A stretch of 32,394 nucleotides of DNA from Pelargonium cotyledonis (Eukaryota > Streptophyta > Magnoliopsida > Geraniales > Geraniaceae). The position numbers were made by a program, and so were the translations under genes. The stretch is from positions 1 through 32,394 of the forward strand of contig JAYMTA010000283.1 of the NCBI GenBank assembly GCA_036897625.1. The letters run 5' to 3'. The notes below the pieces were generated by a model. That model was given only the letters and a program-made list of their open reading frames with translations. It did not search any database and was not told where the DNA came from. This document shows, in pieces, positions 23,301 through 32,394 of this stretch (position 1 is its first letter; each line of letters begins with the position of its first letter).

Positions 23301-26300
23301 TGAAGATCCTCCATTGGAATGTTAGGGGAGTAGGAAGAGGAAATTTTGGCTTTCTCTTTAAAGGGCTGGTTGATAGTGTGCATCCGGATGTCGTTTTGCT
23401 TACCGAAACAAAAATCAGTGGTACAAGAGGAAGGTTTGTGTTGTCTAATTTGGGCTTCTCGAATTTGTTGCCGGTGGATGCGGTGGGTGCTTCGGGTGGT
23501 CTTGACCTTCTCTAGAATGAGGAAGATTTTGGGGTTTCTGCTGTGAGGTCTTCTTCGCAGGCAATCCATGTTCGTATTCAGGTACCCTCTAACCCCATCC
23601 CTATTTGGTTCTCTGGTATTTATGCTAGCACTGATTTTCACCTTAGACTGGATCTTTGGAGTGATCTTGAAAGTTTAGCATCGGTTGTTAATAGTCCTTG
23701 GATGATGGTGGGGGATTTTAATGAGGTTCTTAGTCAAAATGAAAAATGGGGAGGAAACCCTGTGGATCCTCACCGCATTGAAATTTTTTTCTCTTTCGTT
23801 CAAAACTGTGGTTTCATGGATATTGGTTTTACGGGTCCGCGCTTTACTTGGTCTAACCAGCAGTCGATTCAATCTCGGATTGAAGAGAGGCTAGATAGGT
23901 TTTTCTTGAATGCTGATTGGCTTATTCTTTTTCCAAATTGTGTTGTTAAACACCTTGTTCGTGTCAGGTCTGATCACTATCCAATTATTTTGGACACTGA
24001 CCCTTCTTCCGTTGTCCGTCGCCCTAAGCCCTTCAAATTCCACCCCATGTGGGCGTCCTATGATAATTGTTTGTCTATGATTAATCATGTCTGGTATGGT
24101 CAACCTAGTTCTAATCTTCATGATAAGCTGTCTGGTGTCGCTTTTGATTTGGTGGTATGGAATAAAGAAGTTTTTGGAAACATTTTTTATAAGAAACGTA
24201 AGCTGCTGGTTAGATTAGAGGGAGTCCAAACCTGTTTGTCTGTTAGGCCTAATGACTTTTTGATCAATTTAGAGTTGGAGCTTAGAAAAGAGATTAGTCA
24301 GGTTTTGAATATTGAGGAGTCTTTTTGGCATTGCAAGTCCCGCGTGGACTGGCTTAATTGTGGGGATAAAAATACTACCTTCTTTCACTTAAAGACTAGG
24401 AGTAGGAGAGCTCAAAACAACGTCTCCTTGAGAGATGATGTGGGGTCTTTGATCAGTGGTGTATGTAACTTGGAAAGCTTTGTTGCTAACCATTTTACGC
24501 TTATTTTTTCCTCTGCTAGTCCTATGTGCATCTCCATTCCTGCTCGGCCTGGTAATGATATTCCCGTGGTTGGGGTGCCAGGTTTGGAAGAAATTAAAAA
24601 AGCCCTCTAGGATATGAAGCCTTTTAAGGCTCCGAGGCTAGATGGCTTTCACCCTTTCTTCTTCCAAAAGTTTTGGGATGTGGTGGGATCGGATATTGTG
24701 GGTAGTGTGGGTAACTGTTTTGATCTAGGTGAGGTGCCAAGGGTTTGGAACAAAACTCTCATTTGTCTTATTCCAAAAATTCCTTCCCCGGAGAGTATTC
24801 ATCAGTTTAGGCCGATTAGCCTTTGCAATACGGCTTACAAGATTGTAACCCGTGTGATCGTTAATAGGCTTAAACCTTTTCTCCCTATTTGGATCAACCC
24901 TCTCCAGGGCAGTTTCATTAACGGGAGGAAAGCCTTTGATAATGCTATTATTGTCCAGGAAATCATGCATTCAATTGCTAATCTTAAGGGTAGGAAAAAC
25001 TTTATGGCTATAAAGCTTGACCTTGAAAAAGCCTATGATAGGCTTGAATGGAGCTTTATTCGGTCCATGCTTCATTGTTTGAATATTCCCGCGCCTTTAA
25101 TTTCATTAATCATGAATTGTGTTTCTACCTCCTCCATCTCGGTTCTCCTTAATGGTAACGCTACGGAAGAGTTTAGTCCCTCTAGAGAAATTAGACAAGG
25201 GGATCCTCTTTCTCCTTACATATTTTGTTATGTGTATGGAATACTTGTCTATGTTGATTGAGGAAGCTGTCTCAGGGGGTGAGTGGGAGGCTATTAGGGT
25301 TGGTAGGAATGGTCCTTCTATTGTTCATGTCTTATTAATTTGCTGATGACATTATGCTTTTTGGCCGGGCTAGCTTGGCTAATGCCCAAAAAATCTTGGC
25401 TGTGGTTAATCGTTTTTTTGAGGTCTCGGGGCTTAATGTTAGCAATAGTAAATCTTCCATTGTTTGCTCCAAAAATACTTTGGTAAGTGATAGAAATTTG
25501 GTTGAAAGTTGTCTCAATTGGAAGGTTACTAGCAAGCTTGGGCGTTATTTGGGCTTTCCTATTGGGAATGGGAATGTCAAAAAAGAGTTCTATTTTATCC
25601 TTGATAAGATGAGAGCTCGGATCGAGAGTTGGTCTGCGAAACATTTGTCTATGGCGGGTAAAATCACTCTCATTAATGCTGTTTCGGAATCGATCCCAAG
25701 CTATGTTATGAGTTGTATGCCCCTCCCTAGCTCAATTTGCTCTAAAATTGATAGGCTTAATAGAAACTTTCTTTGGGGTTCTTCGGATGATAAGAAAACT
25801 GTCCAGTCAATTGGGAGACAGTTGCTAGGCCTAAGTCTAGGGGAGGCCTTAGTCTTAGAAAGGCTAAACTCCGAAATGTTGCTTGTCTGGCCAAGCTTGC
25901 TTGGACTGTTCATACTAATAAGCCGGGGTTATGGGTTCATTGCATTAAAGCTAAATATGGTAGGTCCAAAGCCATAGGGTCCATTATCCAGAGAGGTATC
26001 AAGTTGGGGTTCGAGGTTGTTAAAGAAAGAAGGTGTGGGAAATGGTATGCTGATCAATGTCTTTTTTGGACCGTTGGTGGGGTCCTAGGTGCTTGAGATT
26101 GAGAGAGTGCCTCGCGGGCCCTCTAAATGAGTTTGACCATTTAGCCTCGGTTAATAATTGTTGGGATTCTAATGGGGAATTAGATTTTGGAAAATTCTCT
26201 TTTCCTATTCTAATTTTGAGGATAAGAGAATTTGGGGCCCCTCTCCTAAGGGTTGTTTTACTATATATCAAGTTTGCTTATGATTCTTTGTTTAACATAG

Positions 26301-27279
26301 TGGGGAGTGGATCTAAAAATGAGTTTAAGTGGGATTGGATTTGGAAAGCCAAATGCCACGAGAGGCTCAAAACCTTTGTTTGGCTTTGCTTCCTTAATAA
26401 GTTGGGTACTAAGGATTTGCTTTTGTCTCGTAACATTGATGTTGCCTCGGGGTGTCACTGTCACCGTTGTTTCCATGCTCGTGAAACTGTTTGGTTTAGG
26501 CTGAATATTCCATTGTGTGAAAATGTTGTTTTCTCGGTTTGGTTTAAAAATAAATTTTCTCTCCACTCTCTGAACTCGTTTGGCATTCCTCACAGTTTAT
26601 TTTTCATTCACTTGTGTTGGAACCTTTGGTTGAATAGAAACTCTTGTATTTTTGACAAAGTTTCTGATAATCCCGAGTCTGTCATTTTTGCTGCGCGCTT
26701 TGGGGCTATGGAATTCTTTTCGGTTGCTAGCACCTCCTCTGTTTCTGATCTCAATCTGGTTCATAATTTGACTCCAACCAGTACAGCTCATTGGGTCCCT
26801 CCTCCGTTCTCTTGGACCAAAATTAACACTGATGGTTGCTCTAAAGGTAACCCGGGTCTCAGTGGGGTGGGGGCTGTTGCAAGAAACCATGTTGGGGATT
26901 GGGTTGGGGGTTCTTGTCGGTTCATTGGTTCGGCCGTGGCTAGTTTGGCTGAGTGGTGGGGAGTTTTGGAGGTGTTAATTTTGGCTAAATCCTTGCATTG
27001 CCAGAAGCTTATTTTAGAGGTTGATGCCTCCTTAATTTCTGATGGTTTTTTCAGTGTTGAGGTTGATTCTCACCCTTGGAGATCTGTAATTTTGGACTGT
27101 AGGAACTGCGCTCAGGAGTTCCAAGAGTTGCTCATATAGTTGCAGATGCTCTTGCTAATTTAGTTTTATCGTCTAGTTCTACCTCCTTTTTTGGGACCCA
27201 TCCGCCTGTGGATGTGGCCTTGGTTTTAAATTCAGACTATGCTCTGTACTTCTCTTTGCCAAATCATGTTTTGATTTAG
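23301..27279 (+). pseudogene. LINE ORF2 (endonuclease, reverse transcriptase, RNase H), broken
   Basis: Starts at ATG 23301 with MKILHWNVRG, the first endonuclease motif. Further endonuclease motifs are LLTETKISG, MMVGDFNEV and VRVRSDHYPI (to about 23990). Reverse transcriptase follows from about 24600: FRPISLCN, MAIKLDLEKAYDRLEW, IRQGDPLSPYIF, and the catalytic FADD at 25339-25350. A cysteine/histidine-containing zf-RVT-like part lies near 26330-26500. RNase H (KINTDGCSKGNPG, then E and D positions to LEVDASL) runs from 26818 to about 27200. In-frame TAG stops lie at 23513-23515 and 24608-24610. The frame changes twice between about 25220 and 25340, again after about 25820, and near 27130. 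The final stop is 27277-27279. Confidence 0.92.
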
Positions 27280-27317
27280 GCTAATCTATGCTTCGTCTAT
27301 CCAAAGAAAAAAAAAAC

Positions 27318-27330
27318 GGTCAAAATAGCT
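27318..27330 (+). repeat. Target-site duplication, 3' copy, of the LINE
   Basis: Exact copy of the 13 bases at 21080-21092, directly after the poly(A) tail. Confidence 0.95.
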
Positions 27331-28547
27331 TTCTAGCCCATCTTGTTCCTCTTGGTTTCATGCTCTGAAAATTTCATGCCCCGAGATATGTGACAGTAAT
27401 TTGCATGAATTGTATACATTTGCATGATAATTTAAGCAAGTTTTGCAGCTCTAATGCCTGTAGCAGAGGTGTCACATTATCAAATGTGTCAGTCAAGCCA
27501 CCTATAGTTAGAAGATACAGTAATGAACACACCAGAAAAGAAAGATAAAACAGATGATAACAGTGCCACTAAAGAACTAATTAAAAGAATCATTAGACAT
27601 GAAGGATCAAAATTAAACATGTGGAGCATATAATTTAAATTTCAACAACTAGTTATCATCTAAAAGGAATCATTAGCTCAATTCAAGTACAACCAAGGAG
27701 AATTTCAAGCTCAATTAGCACAATGGTTCGAGTCCCCCGGCCGGCCTCTTGTTATTCCGTGCGGAGCTTACCTACCTAGCAGAATATGGAATATCAGATA
27801 GGGAAAAATGACAGGTAAAATACTCTAGGCACGGTACTTGGAAGAATGATCAACATTCAGAAAAACAAAAACAAATTTGCCTAAGTAGAGGCATCATAAA
27901 AGGTTCAAAAAAAATAGATTTGTGAATAAAGTAATAATGTTAGACTCAGCATTGTGTGCCCTAATAGCCACAATTCCTCATCCTAAAAACACATGTGGAT
28001 CAATAACTTGTGTAAAAGCAACTACTACGGCAATGTCACGCATCATGTGGGTCCAATCAAGTCATTCAGGAAGTAACTATGACATCCTTCCCTCTCTGGC
28101 AGCCCCATACATCAAGTGATCACATACAATCTAGTTATATTAGTAGAAGAAAAGCAGTTGCTGCATCCTTCCAGATTGAACAAACAGAACAAGTTCATTT
28201 TCCTTGTCTGTTCAAGCGATTTATTTGGCCATATAATTATACTACACTTGTTTATTTCAGATTTTTTTTCTTCAGGTTTTCTGATTTTGATATTTTAATG
28301 GCCATCAGTAAACCAATCACAACTCCCTATCACATTACTAATGGATTAGCTTCAACAAGGCAGTTGCACATTCCAAACTAGTCATAAGATAAGTTAACAA
28401 GCCAACTCAATGTATAATCTAGTATGCATAGAAGCAAAATATAGTTTGTATAAGAAGTCTAGACACTTATTTACATCATAGCCAATCAGAGTATCAATAT
28501 AGATTTGGTCAGTAACCTTGACCTGGACAGTTGAATAGAAAAAGGAC
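27331..28547. other. Intergenic stretch between the LINE and the small gene
   Basis: Before the LINE inserted, this sequence was continuous with the PAA2 upstream region ending at 21079. No gene is recognised on either strand. It is AT-rich except for a short GC-rich piece at about 27735-27750. It may hold the 3' untranslated region of the minus-strand gene to its right and distal PAA2 upstream sequence. Confidence 0.45.
27703..27760 (+). mobile_element. Possible tRNA-like SINE fragment
   Basis: GGTTCGAGTCC (27724-27734) is a perfect RNA polymerase III B-box. It is preceded by AAGCTCAATTAGC, like the A-box region of a tRNA or SINE. The two are far closer than in a tRNA gene or intact SINE, and no cloverleaf, poly(A) tail or target-site duplication is seen. 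A shortened SINE or tRNA relic is the best guess. Confidence 0.3.
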
Positions 28548-29646
28548 CTAAAACTTTGTCCCAGAGCCATCAACCATTAACCTGCAGTCTCTACAGCATT
28601 TGGATTTCACATGTATAAGATTATTTCATTCATGTAGATATGATTGCATTCACAACCTCCTCTCACACAGTAGTAACTAGGTTTGCCTTTGCTTATACCA
28701 GGATATTGTACTAAGATATGAATCAAATGCCCGAATTTCAATCTCACCAACATTACTATTTACATGTGATAAGTAAATTGCAATGAAGCTATATGCTACA
28801 TCTTAACAAATAGTATAAAACACCATGCTAATTGTAAAGCTTCACAATATATAAAGAAGAAAACAACCATATAATTGGAAATTGGCCTTACTTCAAACCG
28901 AAAGAGAGCGAGTCGCCTCTCTTGTCATCTGAATTGTGACCGGAAGTCGGGCGAGGAGGCAGCATTGTTCCAGTGCAAAGCTGCAACCAGTCACCATCAT
29001 CCACTTTCTCCTTTCCCTTATCTTCTCTACAGGAACTCCTCTTGCCAACACCAAAGGTGTCTCCTTTAGCATTCCCAAGACCAAAACCAAGATCCTCATT
29101 ACTTCCATTGACAAAACCGAACTCTGCCCTCTCTTCCTCACAGTACTTCTCAGCCTCCAAATCAATAATGGTTCTATTCTCACAACCTTCACGCCCAAAT
29201 TGAGCATAACCCTCTTTAGCTACTTCAGAAGACAGAACGTTAAGATCAAAATCGAACTCGGGCTTCTCATTCTCAGCCTCAGCAGACACAATTGCCTCAC
29301 CCTGCTCCCTAATCTCTACAATGCCTTCCAACTTTCCGTCACTTTCCCGAGAAACGGTTCTCCGCAGAGACTCACTACAGGCCTTCTCTAGCAAACCCAG
29401 TTCTTGAAACCCATTAACCTTGTTCCCCGACACTTGGCCTCCGACTCTCTCGCTTGAATCAATGAGCTTCGGTTTCTTGTTCGTCACATTCTCAGAATCA
29501 GCAGGCTCTTGACTCATCCTGGTGGAGGCTGGAGCTCGAAGCATGAATCCGAAGGGACTGTGTCTGTGAAGGAAATGAGGGTTTGAAGAAATGGGGAATG
29601 AGAAGGGTTTCTTTGTAGAGATAAAGGAAATTGGTGGTGCTGCCAT
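28548..29646 (-). CDS. Unrecognised acidic protein with an EAR-like DLN motif
   Basis: The frame opens at ATG 29646 on the minus strand and stays open for 252 codons to a TAA at 28890-28888. That stop lies within a good donor context, GAA|GTAAGG (donor GT 28891-28890). A phase-compatible acceptor at 28592-28591 adds 13 codons ending DGSGTKF and a stop at 28550-28548, giving a 265-residue two-exon alternative (29646-28892 and 28590-28548). I list the longer span; further exons cannot be excluded. Residues 1-45 are rich in S, F, P and basic residues, resembling a plastid transit peptide. KKPKL (58-61) looks like a small nuclear signal, and FDFDLNVL (131-138) is an EAR-like repressor motif. The rest is Glu/Gly-rich with GDWLQL (218-223) and SLSFGL (247-251). 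I do not recognise the family. The long clean frame, good codon-like composition and nearby TATA box support a real gene. Confidence 0.6.
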
Positions 29647-29684
29647 TGACTGAGAATTAAGATTTTGTACCCAAATCAAGCGGC

Positions 29685-29694
29685 ATATATATAG
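29685..29694 (-). promoter_or_regulatory. TATA box of the EAR-motif gene
   Basis: CTATATATAT on the minus strand lies about 40 bases upstream of ATG 29646. With normal spacing, transcription would start near 29658, leaving a leader of only about ten bases. Translation may therefore begin at this or a later ATG (for example residue 35 or 44). Confidence 0.5.
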
Positions 29695-29749
29695 TGAGGC
29701 CGACAAGGGTCTCAAAAGAGGAAGGTAGAGTGTTTCAGACTCCGACACT

Positions 29750-30639
29750 ATTTATTTTCCCTTTGCGTGTATTCGGTCTAATTATATACTCAGGGCTTGT
29801 GATCAAACAGGTTAGGCCAAACAGTTTTAACGTTTTATATTTTTTTTAGGTCTCGTTTGGTGACATTATTCAAAATGTAGAAGTAACTTTATAGTAACCT
29901 CTAAAAGTATATATATTTGCTAACAATCATTGGTACAATTCAATAAATGTGTTTTTGTGGTATAGAAAAAAAAAACAAAAAACAAAATCCAAATTTCTAT
30001 TTTCTCACCCATAGAGAAAATAGATGAATAAAATTTAATCTAAGTAGTTTAAATTTATGAGATCGATAAAATACAGAGAAGAGTGAAGGCATGTTGAATA
30101 ATCACACCAGTAGATATTTTTGTGATGAAAACATAATAACAAACTAAGAAGAAAAAAATAGGATGATCAGAGGGTATTTAGATTAATTTCTCCAAAAGAT
30201 TTCATAATCAAGAATATATCATGAGCAGTTTAACTGTTTGTAAAAAATGTTGATGAGAAGTAGTAACATATTATAGTTAAGAGAAAAAACAATAATAATT
30301 TTAAAATTAACCAACAAATTGAATTATAAAATGAATATATGAGTAATTAAAAGAAAGACCGGAAGACATATATGTCTTTTACATTATTAAAATAACTCTT
30401 GAGTTGAAAAATCAGAAGTTGAGAATACCCAACTCTTTTTTTTTTCTAGCTCATCAGCAAAAGCTTATGAACTACTTTAGTTTTTACAAAACACATCAAG
30501 AGTGATTTGGTGCTCATAAGCACGCTTGACCAATTTATGAGCTAGTCTAAACACTTTCTTATCTTGAACCATCTTCTTCTTTTGTTCTCATGATGAGAAC
30601 TTATCTAAGAATTTCTAAACTAGAATTTTTCATGTCAGG
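29750..30639. other. AT-rich intergenic stretch
   Basis: No gene recognised. GGTCTCGTTTGGTGAC (about 29849-29864) resembles the ends of some hAT or Harbinger MITEs (GGTCTGTTTGG type), but no matching inverted end was found. The remainder is low-complexity A/T sequence. Confidence 0.4.
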
Positions 30640-31200
30640 ATCGAATTTAACTGCAACGAGAAATATCATTCCAATTCCTTATCAGCTATGGTGTATGAGA
30701 ACAAAGTCCTCGCTATTGCCTCATAGATCATCCCGTTCTTATTCAAATTACAAACAATTTGCTTAAACTAGGTTACATGAAAAATTGGGTCCTTTAGCCC
30801 ATTACCCTTAAAGGGTCTGATTGTCGTCACTATTGTGATCATTACATGCTTTAGCTCGAAGTTCCCTGTCAACTGAGGAACTTGTGGAACCCAAATCTTC
30901 GAACACATGTTCCCCAAGCTACCTAGCAACATCCCAACCACCATTCATCCATGCTGGCAAATTTTGATGATGATGGTATTGACTACCATAATTCTCTTGT
31001 TGTTGTGGTGGAAGATTTTGCTAAAAGGGAGGTTGTTGGTTCTATGGCTGTTGCCCCTATTGTTGCTGCTAATATCATTGAAGAGGTGCCTGCTGAAACT
31101 ATTGATATTGTTGAGGGGGAAGCTGTTGATATTGGTGCCCTGGCCACTGAGAAACTTGTTGATGTTGTTGTTGCAACAAGTTCTAAAATGTCTAAGATAT
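30640..31200 (-). mobile_element. Possible gag fossil of an LTR retrotransposon (Ty3/gypsy-like)
   Basis: On the minus strand, a segment near 30640-30880 has scattered similarity to the gag region of plant Ty3/gypsy elements (an NFELK-like start and a pattern like FKQ...NGM..EAI...LF.Y...DKE). Beside it, at about 30960-31190, is a glutamine- and proline-rich stretch (for example QQLPPQQYQQFQQAP), a composition common beside such gag domains. It is heavily broken with many interruptions. No LTRs, primer-binding site or pol region are visible, so it is an old fragment and the family call is tentative. Confidence 0.35.
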
Positions 31201-32249
31201 AGAAGTATAACACTGAGAAATTTGCTCTTGCAAATTCACAGGTAGTTGATCCCATGTTCGGGGAGTCTCACACCACAAATTTTGAGGTGCACCAAGACCG
31301 AATGGTATTACCTCCTTCGTATCATCCTCATTTGCGAGCTAAACAATGGCATGCAATTATATATTTGCATTAAGTTTAAAGGATTGTAGATGTAGAATAA
31401 AGATGGATAGTCTAATCAAAATTTTACAAACAAAGGTCATTTATGTTGTTTGAGGTGAAAAAGGTACCCCTACCCCATGTATGATCATTACCCCATGATT
31501 CTATGTCATCTACTAAATTTTCTATTACACAACATTTTATTATTATTGTTTAGCTAGGGATATTATCTACTTTTTATTTATTTATTTATCACGTAACAAA
31601 TTTACTATTATACTTTTCAAGAGAGTAAAAGTGAATTGTCCTACAATTGTAACATCATAATGAGAAACAATCACTTTGCACTCAATTTAAATATACTACT
31701 AGTATATTCAACCTATGTGAGATATACTTAATTGGTAACTCTACTCTAAAACTAGAAAATGTTGTAAAAAGTTTAATGAAAGTGGTAGAACTAGGAGTTG
31801 ATGACTTGATGTCTACAACACACATTTGATTTGTATTGTTGGCCTTGATTCAACGGGAAAAATTCTCTAATTTTACACTAAAAATTTAAATTTTACGCAT
31901 GGTTTTGAATTTGCACTTAATTAACATGTGTGTTCGTCCATAGACTTGGAGCTAAAAAAAAATTAGAGTTTCGTTCCGTGATGTGTCAATACAGAAAGAA
32001 GATAGCAGTTTCGGACAACATATTATTGAAAAAATATATTAATTTTATACCTATATTTTTCTTTCAAACAAATTAATACCCTTAATTGACACCCCAAAAT
32101 TTTAAAATTTTACACCACAATTTCATCAATTCTAGTATAATTTTGTAAAATTGCACATTAAAGTTCATTATTGTCCACTATAGTTTACACTTTATCATTA
32201 TCACAACATGAATTTGTTAAATCAATAACAAAAAGTATAATAAAAATAA
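31201..32249. other. AT-rich intergenic stretch
   Basis: No gene, RNA or repeat family recognised. It contains short runs such as (TTTA)n near 31577-31590 and long A/T-rich stretches. Confidence 0.5.
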
Positions 32250-32394
32250 GGACTTTAGTTCAAATTGGTGGCTAAACTTTGAGCCAAAAGTCGAAGTAGT
32301 GGACGAACTTTCAAAAGTGACAAACTAGTGACTGAACTTTTCAAAAATTAAACAAACTAGTGGTTATCGTTACATATCAGTTAACTTTAGCTAT
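32250..32394. repeat. Start of a dispersed-repeat-like sequence with internal short repeats
   Basis: The phrase 'actagtg-actgaactttt-caaaa' and variants recur: GTGGCTAAACTTTGAGCC, GTGGACGAACTTTCAAAAGT, GTGACTGAACTTTTCAAAAA, and CAAACTAGTGG twice in variant form. This pattern (a short unit repeated three to four times with ACTTT and CAAAA) is typical of the terminal region of common plant repeats, possibly Mutator-like. The element runs off the right edge, so it cannot be classified. Confidence 0.4.

Larger units (their letters stand above)
21093..27317 (+). mobile_element. Nearly full-length L1-type LINE, decayed
   Basis: An element of about 6.2 kb bounded by perfect 13-bp duplications (21080-21092 and 27318-27330), ending in an A10-type tail (27307-27316). 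It carries the standard plant L1 layout: ORF1 with a DUF4283-like domain and CCHC knuckle, then ORF2 with endonuclease, reverse transcriptase, zf-RVT-like and RNase H regions. Only about 18 bases precede the first ORF1 ATG, so some 5' sequence may be missing. Both ORFs carry stops and ORF2 has frameshifts, so it cannot move autonomously. The exact duplications and long readable frames make it much younger than the relic at 6406-9455. Confidence 0.95.

Noticed and set aside
27703-27760. Functional tRNA gene
   Set aside because: It has a good B-box, but the A-box is only about ten bases away and no cloverleaf can be formed.
29849-29864. MITE terminus (GGTCTCGTTTGGT type)
   Set aside because: No matching inverted end or target-site duplication was found in the following sequence.
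30951-31202. Plus-strand frame encoding an acidic, valine-rich 83-residue protein
   Set aside because: The composition is a by-product of CAA/CCA-rich sequence on the other strand. There is no promoter, domain or homology to support a gene.

Overview
The window is nuclear DNA of a flowering plant, almost certainly a eudicot. It holds two intron-rich minus-strand genes with canonical GT-AG introns, one probable small minus-strand gene, and AT-rich spacers filled with plant transposon types (L1-type LINEs, a SINE, a Stowaway-like MITE, LTR-element remnants). No prokaryotic, organellar or viral gene organisation is seen.

Left part (1-5760): the 5' portion of an ERECTA-type LRR receptor kinase gene, read right to left. 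Twenty exons can be placed base by base (5184 down to 734). They encode the signal peptide, the N-terminal cap and 18 leucine-rich repeats, almost all on exact 72-bp exons. The last LRRs, the transmembrane segment and the kinase lie beyond the left edge. Positions 4-33 hold a strong G-quadruplex-like tract.

Left-middle part (5760-12190): a gene-free spacer. It contains an old, decayed plus-strand L1-type LINE (about 6406-9455) with a small LTR-type remnant nested in it (about 6658-6963), a Stowaway-like MITE (10683-10949), and a tRNA-like SINE (11236-11475) flanked by perfect 12-bp target-site duplications.

Centre (12190-20600): a complete minus-strand gene for a chloroplast P1B-type copper ATPase of the PAA2/HMA8 type. 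Seventeen exons give an uninterrupted 877-residue protein with all catalytic and copper-site motifs. Two long CT microsatellites and a 7-bp minisatellite lie in its introns.

Right part (20600-32394): a nearly full-length, decayed L1-type LINE (21093-27317), bounded by perfect 13-bp target-site duplications, sits about 570 bp upstream of the PAA2 start codon. Beyond it is an unrecognised minus-strand gene (28548/28888-29646) encoding an acidic protein with an EAR-like DLN motif. The remainder is AT-rich spacer with a poorly supported LTR-retrotransposon gag fossil and the start of a dispersed-repeat-like sequence at the right edge.

ER (cell-surface growth and stomatal signalling) and PAA2 (copper delivery to the thylakoid lumen) have no known functional link; their adjacency is simple tandem orientation. 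I found no convincing previously undescribed system. The most useful observations are the precise insertion footprints, the LINE in the PAA2 upstream region, microsatellites beside PAA2 splice donors, and the unidentified EAR-motif gene.
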